From the NCBI GenBank assembly GCA_016176415.1, contig JACOXH010000008.1, positions 1 through 32,325 on the forward strand: a DNA stretch of 32,325 bases, given 5' to 3'. Below are positions 28,167 to 32,325 of this stretch, one piece after another. The position numbers and the translations under genes are program-made. How positions within the stretch are numbered: position 1 is the stretch's first letter; every line of letters starts with the position of its first letter. The notes under the pieces are model-generated. The model made no database searches and was not told where the DNA came from. It worked only from the letters and a program-made list of their open reading frames with translations. This DNA comes from Candidatus Daviesbacteria bacterium. GTDB lineage: Bacteria > Patescibacteriota > Microgenomatia > Daviesbacterales > UBA10151.

Positions 28167-28739
28167 TTAATGAATTTTACTCTCTAGCCTTCTTTTAAAC
28201 AAGTTTTCAGAGTATCCACCTTCTGTAATGAAAGTTTCTTCGGCTTTCCTGATTTGCTTATTAAGAAGAAAGGTCGCAAGATGACAGAGAGTAAGAAGAA
28301 AATTAGCAGCTTCTTCTGGATTTTCCGGAAGTTCTGGCTTTTCTTTTAAGTTACCTAAGTCACTTAAGTTACTTAAGTGACTTAACCGGTAAGCCGTTTG
28401 TCTAAACCGGGTTACCCTGGGATCATCTTTAGGATAGATTCTAAATCCTCTTTGCCTTAAGAAATCCTCCAAATCAACGATTAACTCTTCTAATGAAGCA
28501 TTGGCCACTCCTAAAAGTTTTATTTCACCCTTTTTAGAAGTTTGACTCTGACCAACTGCTTCAACGATATTTTGCTTTCCGGACCTTGCAGCTTGGTTCA
28601 TCTGATCAGCAGAACGGTAATCTGGCCTACCTAGGTTGCTAAAACTGCCTAAAACATACTTTTTAATAAATACCACTATTAAATCGTGAATGATCTCTGA
28701 ATAACGGTAAGTTAAAAGATATTTGTATTTGGCTAGCAT
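28167..28739 (-). CDS. Four-helix-bundle (23S rRNA intervening-sequence type) protein
   Basis: 190 aa. The helical core ADQMNQAARSGKQNIVEAVG and ANASLEELIVDLEDFLRQRG matches the four-helix-bundle 'IVP/S23' family; the C-terminal helix ends LLNKQIRKAEETFITEGG. The family is common in CPR and associated with rRNA intervening sequences or diversity-generating systems, with no proven activity. Residues about 118-132 (LSHLSNLSDLGNL) are encoded by four 9-nt repeat units, placed in a loop between helices. It probably shares a transcript with tRNA-Arg and the sortase gene. Confidence 0.78.
   Translation of the reverse strand: MLAKYKYLLTYRYSEIIHDLIVVFIKKYVLGSFSNLGRPDYRSADQMNQAARSGKQNIVEAVGQSQTSKKGEIKLLGVANASLEELIVDLEDFLRQRGFRIYPKDDPRVTRFRQTAYRLSHLSNLSDLGNLKEKPELPENPEEAANFLLTLCHLATFLLNKQIRKAEETFITEGGYSENLFKRRLESKIH
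28347..28386. repeat. 9-nt repeats in frame inside the IVP-type gene
   Basis: CTTAAGTCA, CTTAAGTTA and CTTAAGTGA units with flanking variants. On the minus strand they translate as Leu-Ser-His, Leu-Ser-Asn, Leu-Ser-Asp, Leu-Gly-Asn. The 9-nt period keeps the frame for any copy number. Confidence 0.75.
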
Positions 28740-28777
28740 TTTAAGTTACTTAGGTTGCTTAAGATACTTAAGTCACT
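28740..28777. repeat. 9-nt repeats between the IVP-type gene and tRNA-Pro
   Basis: AAGTTACTTAGGTTGCTTAA followed by GATACTTAAGTCACTTA: the same family as at 27343 and 28347, slightly degenerate. It forms the -35 and spacer of the tRNA-Pro promoter and the upstream region of the divergent gene. Confidence 0.65.
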
Positions 28778-28783
28778 TATAAT
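28755..28783 (+). promoter_or_regulatory. Promoter of tRNA-Pro
   Basis: TTGCTT (28755-28760), exactly 17 nt, TATAAT (28778-28783). Transcription would start at the tRNA 5' end (28791). Confidence 0.6.
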
Positions 28784-28790
28784 CTTACCA

Positions 28791-28862
28791 CGGAGACTAG
28801 TTCATCGGTAGAACGCTCGCTTCGGGTGCGAGAAGCACGGGGTTCAATTCCCCGGTCTCCGA
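28791..28862 (+). tRNA. tRNA-Pro (CGG)
   Basis: Acceptor CGGAGAC/GTCTCCG, D stem GTTC/GAAC, anticodon stem CTCGC/GCGAG with loop TTCGGGT (anticodon CGG), T arm CGGGG-TTCAATT-CCCCG, discriminator A; no encoded CCA. It reads CCG. Confidence 0.94.
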
Positions 28863-28891
28863 CTGAATCTCCGATCCTTTTCTATTTTTGC

Positions 28892-28897
28892 TATACT
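28892..28897 (+). promoter_or_regulatory. -10 box of the lytic transglycosylase gene
   Basis: TGcTATACT, an extended -10; the hexamer ends 6 nt before the ATG at 28904. Confidence 0.55.
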
Positions 28898-28903
28898 GGA
28901 TTA

Positions 28904-29974
28904 ATGGACAATCCGGCAATAGATAACTTTCTAGATCTTCCTAAACCCTCCCAAACAAGTACTTTTTCTGAACTCAAATATATAGGGAAAGAATTGGCCT
29001 TGTTGGGGGCTAAGGGGATCCGCCGAGGCTCGCAGCGTATCTGGGATGGCTTTTGGGAGTCCCCTGTCCAGCAAAGAGTAGCAAGACACATGGTAATACT
29101 GGGTATCGCAGCAACTACTGCTTTTATCTTAAAACCTGCAGCTCCCCAAAATATAATCACTTATCAGAATAACCAAATGCCTGCAACAGAAGTCTCTGTA
29201 CCTGCTTCTGCATCTGTTGCTCCTCCTGTTTTTGCCCCCGCTGAAATCCAATCACTTCCTGCCAGCCAAGAAAACTTTGCCCAGCAAATCTTTGCCGGTT
29301 TAAATCAGGAGCAAAAACAAAAATTTCAGGAGGAAATCAATAAACAATTTGAACTATATCGAAATGATGAAATCAGAATCAAAAATACTTTAAGGTGGGA
29401 ATCAACGCTTAATTTGATCGTGCAGGATAAAAGATTAGGTATTCCTGCTGACCAAAGAGACTGGTGGAAAAAAAGAATGCTGGAAATTATTTTTGTAGAA
29501 AGCGAGGGAAACCCCAAAGCATCATCAGGAATCGCGCACGGTTTAACCCAGCTGAAAACCTCTACTGCCAAAGAATCTGCCCGGAGAAGTGGTGTTTTAA
29601 AGTTTGATATTTATAACAGTTGGGATAACGCTTTTTTAGGGCTTGAACATCAGCTTAATTTAGCACAAAGGTTTGGAACTTTAAGTCTGTGGGCTCATCA
29701 TCTGGGTTGGGGTAACATGGATCTGGCTGTTCAAACCTATCTGGTAAAGGTAGTAAAAATGCCCGTGAGAGATTTTGATGATCAAAAACTACCTGAATAT
29801 ATCAACCAGTATAAAATTACCCCTTTTGTCCTTTTAAAAGAACCTGCAGTTACTGCTGCCTTGAAAAGTGTAGGAGCTTTTGAAGATAAAACTGAAAAAT
29901 ATTTTGCCTGGCTGGTAGCAGCAGGAAAAGCAATGGGTATTGAAGATCTTAATCAGACCCAAACCAGAGGTTAA
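28904..29974 (+). CDS. Lytic transglycosylase (SLT-like) membrane protein
   Basis: 356 aa from the ATG at 28904; the longer frame to 28826 reads back into tRNA-Pro and is rejected. A membrane segment lies at about 62-79 (HMVILGIAATTAFILKP), then a Pro/Ala linker and a helical region (130-165). The lysozyme-like domain starts near 185: catalytic Glu199 in IIFVESEGNPKASSG, then IAHGLTQLKTSTAKESAR and the C-terminal helices. It cleaves peptidoglycan strands outside the membrane, complementing the class A PBP. Its 3' end overlaps ndk tail-to-tail by 26 nt. Confidence 0.78.
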   Translation: MDNPAIDNFLDLPKPSQTSTFSELKYIGKELALLGAKGIRRGSQRIWDGFWESPVQQRVARHMVILGIAATTAFILKPAAPQNIITYQNNQMPATEVSVPASASVAPPVFAPAEIQSLPASQENFAQQIFAGLNQEQKQKFQEEINKQFELYRNDEIRIKNTLRWESTLNLIVQDKRLGIPADQRDWWKKRMLEIIFVESEGNPKASSGIAHGLTQLKTSTAKESARRSGVLKFDIYNSWDNAFLGLEHQLNLAQRFGTLSLWAHHLGWGNMDLAVQTYLVKVVKMPVRDFDDQKLPEYINQYKITPFVLLKEPAVTAALKSVGAFEDKTEKYFAWLVAAGKAMGIEDLNQTQTRG

Positions 29975-30455
29975 TTTCTTTTTGAGCTTCCTGCTGTGAC
30001 CCTGAAGCATGAATTAAATTATAAACAGGTCTTTCTTCACGGTTGGCATCTAAAATATTATCCGTGCCCAAATCTCCCCTGATGGTGCCTTTTTCAGCAG
30101 TAGCAGGGTCTGTAAAACCAGTGGTTTTCCTGGCTACTTTTACTGCATCCCCTCCTTCCAACACCATAGCTGTAATTGGTCCTGAGGTAATAAATTTCCT
30201 GAGCCATGTTACCACTTTTCTGCCCTGATCTTTTGCAGAAGTTACTTGTTGTCCTGCTGCTATGGTTTTTTCACCAATTGATTTTAAGTAATCAGGATCC
30301 ATCGGATAGTGCTTCTCCACTATATTCAGAGGAGCCATCATATCTTTTCTTTTAACAACTTTAAGACCAGCAGCTTCATAACGCTTGATTATTTCATCAG
30401 TTAACCCTCTTTGTACCCCATCAGGTTTGACGATAATTAAAGTTTGCTCAATCAT
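29949..30455 (-). CDS. ndk: Nucleoside diphosphate kinase
   Basis: 168 aa. EQTLIIVKPDGVQRGLTDEI is the N-terminal NDK signature; the catalytic His is in VYNLIHASGS (usual family motif N-x-x-H-x-S-D/G-S). It also has ARKTTGFTDPATAEKGTIRG. At 168 aa it is longer than the usual 135-150, with an insertion around residues 45-75 (YPMDPDYLKSIGEKTIAAGQ), also seen in some archaeal enzymes. It transfers phosphate from ATP to other NDPs. Start ATG at 30455: TATAAT ends 9 nt upstream. The frame extends to 30506 but lacks support there. Confidence 0.94.
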   Translation of the reverse strand: MIEQTLIIVKPDGVQRGLTDEIIKRYEAAGLKVVKRKDMMAPLNIVEKHYPMDPDYLKSIGEKTIAAGQQVTSAKDQGRKVVTWLRKFITSGPITAMVLEGGDAVKVARKTTGFTDPATAEKGTIRGDLGTDNILDANREERPVYNLIHASGSQQEAQKEINLWFGSD

Positions 30456-30464
30456 GTTCCAAGT

Positions 30465-30470
30465 ATTATA
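30465..30470 (-). promoter_or_regulatory. -10 box of ndk
   Basis: TATAAT on the minus strand, 9 nt before the ATG at 30455. No convincing -35. Confidence 0.5.
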
Positions 30471-30524
30471 AGTAAAATAGTGACAAGTGTCCAGAGTCAG
30501 AGTCAAGATTTCTCTTCCCAGCCT

Positions 30525-31562
30525 CTACTTTATCTCTATGTCTTCTGCTCTCAAACTTCCATCCTCAAAAACTGTCACTATGGCAAAACGGGGAACTTGG
30601 GGATTCCTTTCCAAAGTCACAGCTCCCACCGTACTCATTGTCAAATTTGTTTTAGGTTCCTGATATCTTGATGTGAAATGAGTGTCTCCGGCAAAAACTT
30701 CTGTTGTATTAAATTCTTTAAGCTGAAAGATTAATCCTCCTGCCTGATTTTTCAAAGATTTTTCCACTGCTCCCATAACATGATCAGAAGAAGGATGATA
30801 TAAAGGCTTATGCAAAAATACTAAAACACCCTTATTCCCCTCCTGTTTTACCTTCTCTAATTCAGTTGTTATCCACTCTGACTGAGTATTATCAAAACCT
30901 TTATAATTATCACTGTTATCAAGCATCAGGAATTTAAAGTTTTCAAAGATAAAAGACTGATATGAAGAACCAAAAACTTCTTCAAAACAGGAGATTGGTG
31001 CCAAAGAGCGGTTACGGCAATCCCAAAGATCATGATCTCCGGGTATTAAAAAGTAGCGTAAATTACCGCTGTCAAAAACTTTCTTGGCAGCCTTCAGCTC
31101 TGCAATTGTCCCCACTTCTGTGTAATCTCCCAAACCAATTAAAAATTTTAAATCAGGATAAGCAGAAGTAGCCTGTATTAGAGCTTTAGCCAAATTAGCA
31201 TTATCACTGTGCGAATCAGCCACCATTAAAAACCTGAATAAAGAACGCTTATTTGATTCTTTACTGTCAGACTGACTGCCTGTTTTGGCTGCTTCCCCCA
31301 GTATGGTTTTTTCAGGCTGTGAAGTTTTGGAATCAAATTTAAAAGAAGGTATGGCTTTAACAAACTGCTGCGGGGTTCTGGCTGCCAGCAGGCTTTTTGC
31401 TATAGATAAAGGGTCAAGTTTTAAAGGGTCTGTACCTGAAAACTGCTTGTAAGCTGCATAGCTGCCTCCCAAAAGAACGGTGAGCATCACAAAACTTAAA
31501 ATCAGTCTAAATATAACAAACAGTATATTAGAAGATCGTTTTTTATGATGTTTACCAAACAT
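30525..31562 (-). CDS. Membrane-anchored calcineurin-like metallophosphoesterase
   Basis: 345 aa. N-terminal membrane segment at 12-38. A low-complexity linker runs to about 108. The phosphoesterase domain has all metal-binding motifs in order: DSH (116-118), GLGDY (143-147), PGDHD (174-178), a LHKPLYH His motif and FAGDTHF. A protein tail forms beta strands. It is active outside the membrane, on an unknown phosphoester; the nearest relatives include envelope phosphatases and nucleases. It follows argS on the same strand by 12 nt. Confidence 0.88.
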   Translation of the reverse strand: MFGKHHKKRSSNILFVIFRLILSFVMLTVLLGGSYAAYKQFSGTDPLKLDPLSIAKSLLAARTPQQFVKAIPSFKFDSKTSQPEKTILGEAAKTGSQSDSKESNKRSLFRFLMVADSHSDNANLAKALIQATSAYPDLKFLIGLGDYTEVGTIAELKAAKKVFDSGNLRYFLIPGDHDLWDCRNRSLAPISCFEEVFGSSYQSFIFENFKFLMLDNSDNYKGFDNTQSEWITTELEKVKQEGNKGVLVFLHKPLYHPSSDHVMGAVEKSLKNQAGGLIFQLKEFNTTEVFAGDTHFTSRYQEPKTNLTMSTVGAVTLERNPQVPRFAIVTVFEDGSLRAEDIEIK

Positions 31563-31574
31563 AGTTTATCAGGA

Positions 31575-32027
31575 TTACATCCTTTCAGGTGCTTCTATTC
31601 CTAAAAGATACAGACCCTGTTTTAAAATAGAAGCCACCGCGGCAGTTAAAGCCAACCGCATCTCTTTTTTGTCCCCTTCAGCATTAATGATTCTGTGCTT
31701 TTGGTAAAAAAGATTAAACTGTCTTGCCAAATTAGTTAAGTATTGGGCAATTATATTAGGAGAATAGCTTAATGCAGCCTCATTTACTAAATCTTCAAAA
31801 TACTCAATTGACCTTAAAAGCTCCCTCTCCTCTTTCTCCAAAGGAGCGGTATTGATTTCTTTATCAGCAAACCGGGCAGATTTCAGCACTGATTTTGATC
31901 TGGCATAGGTATATTGTAAATATGGGCCGCTGTCACCCTGCAGAGAAATTGAATCTGCAAAGGAAAAGGTAATATCGGATGTTGTGGAAAATTTGAGCAT
32001 AGAATATTTCACTGCTCCTGCTCCTGC
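31575..32027 (-). CDS. argS: Arginyl-tRNA synthetase, C-terminal fragment (5' end missing)
   Basis: About 150 residues of the ArgRS C-terminus: AVKYSMLKFS and SISLQGDSGPYLQYTYARSK (end of the catalytic region), then the DALR anticodon-binding domain (NEAALSYSPNIIAQYLTNLA, RQFNLFYQKHRII) and the terminal LYLLGIEAPERM. A complete enzyme has roughly 550-580 aa, so more than 400 N-terminal residues should lie beyond 32027. Instead the frame meets a TGA at 32030-32028 and the upstream sequence has no ArgRS similarity in any frame. Either the gene is truncated or the contig is chimeric here. It charges tRNA-Arg, one of which is at 28086. Confidence 0.85.
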   Translation of the reverse strand, partial: AGAGAVKYSMLKFSTTSDITFSFADSISLQGDSGPYLQYTYARSKSVLKSARFADKEINTAPLEKEERELLRSIEYFEDLVNEAALSYSPNIIAQYLTNLARQFNLFYQKHRIINAEGDKKEMRLALTAAVASILKQGLYLLGIEAPERM

Positions 32028-32325
32028 TCAGGTCAAACTTGGAATGGAACTTTTTCAGGAAATTCGTCACAGTTGTGGCACTGCTGTTTTTGTTCCTGTC
32101 AATTTTCGGTGTGCAATTCACTTATTATTTGCTCAAAAGGCTCAAATTCCAATTTGTCCTTACTGCCTTCCTGCTTGTTCTTTTGAATGTCCTGATTAAT
32201 TTCTTCTACAATTCCTGGATTGCATTTGCAGGCCTTACAATCACAATAGTCTACAACCTGCTAAAATTGAGCTTCCAGAATGTTACCCTAGACCTTTCAA
32301 ACCCTGCACAGCCAATAATTGGCTT
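32003..32325 (+). CDS. Possible membrane-protein fragment beyond the argS breakpoint
   Basis: The plus-strand frame is open from after a stop at 32000-32002 to the window edge. From about 32030 it encodes SNLEWNFFRKFVTVVALLFL and continues with two or more hydrophobic helices separated by a basic loop (KRLKFQF). Both 5' and 3' ends are missing. Codon choice differs from neighbouring genes (more CTG, GTG, AGG, TTC). A minus-strand frame with Cys pairs (CDCKACKC) overlaps it and would also be open for 57 codons, so the coding strand is not certain. Confidence 0.35.

Noticed and set aside
13692-29974. Two tail-to-tail gene overlaps of exactly 26 nt (rplA/flippase, lytic transglycosylase/ndk)
   Set aside because: No shared sequence at the two overlaps; the equal length appears coincidental.
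31933-32325. Reassigned TGA codons, since a minus-strand frame with CxCxxCxC and CxxC resumes after two TGAs
   Set aside because: All complete genes in the window read normally with TGA as stop (for example vapC antitoxin, GT4, ASCH), so recoding is not supported; the segment may be foreign.

Overview
The window looks like a chromosomal segment of a Candidate Phyla Radiation (Patescibacteria) bacterium, most likely Microgenomates-like. This is inferred from the kinds of protein present: a Cys-containing bL28, a VanW-like exported protein, DUF5667 domains, a sortase, four-helix-bundle (23S IVP-type) and HTH proteins, moderate-to-low GC, and genes packed with very short spacers. No taxonomic search was possible.

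Layout. 1-2.8 kb: rpmB and a site-2 protease read divergently from one shared promoter; then a candidate structured RNA with its own promoter and terminator; two divergent tRNA-Thr genes around a 50-aa ORF; rpmG; an HTH gene; and tRNA-Trp. 2.8-9.4 kb: accessory and envelope genes (GyrI-like protein, anchored coiled-coil protein, VanW-like protein, GH1 glycosidase, EamA transporter, class A PBP). 9.4-11.3 kb: a frameshifted unknown gene, a Phd/YefM-VapC toxin-antitoxin pair with a palindromic operator, and an ASCH protein, with a short direct repeat at the module borders. 11.3-22.8 kb: secE-nusG-rplK-rplA, then about 7.8 kb of surface genes (flippase-like membrane protein, dockerin protein, 1,895-aa modular Cys-rich exported protein), then rplJ-rplL behind an L10-type leader. 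22.8-31.6 kb: small HTH protein, WecG/TagA and GT4 glycosyltransferases, mreB, PEGA/propeller protein, sortase, tRNA-Arg, IVP-type protein, tRNA-Pro, lytic transglycosylase, ndk and a metallophosphoesterase. The right end holds a 5'-truncated argS that meets unrelated-looking sequence near 32,028.

How the genes work together. One theme is translation and export (bL28, bL33, SecE, NusG, L11, L1, L10, L12, tRNAs, ArgS). The other is the cell envelope: peptidoglycan synthesis and remodelling (PBP, lytic transglycosylase, MreB), glycan transfer (WecG/TagA, GT4, flippase), and surface display (sortase, dockerin protein, giant Cys-rich protein). The canonical bacterial order rpmG-tRNA-Trp-secE-nusG-rplKAJL is present but pulled apart by insertions.

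Strongest unusual signals: (1) about 16 start codons lie 6-9 nt downstream of a -10-like hexamer, implying widespread leaderless mRNAs; (2) the last 60 nt of rplL are duplicated downstream, with 32 identical nt followed by a stretch differing at nine positions, all synonymous, as expected of an element that integrated into the 3' end of rplL and regenerated it; (3) several families of short palindromic or tandem repeats that sit both between genes and in frame inside genes (rplL, ASCH, IVP-type protein, glycosyltransferase, rplA); (4) an unidentified structured RNA; (5) the giant three-fold DUF5667 plus Cys-module protein.
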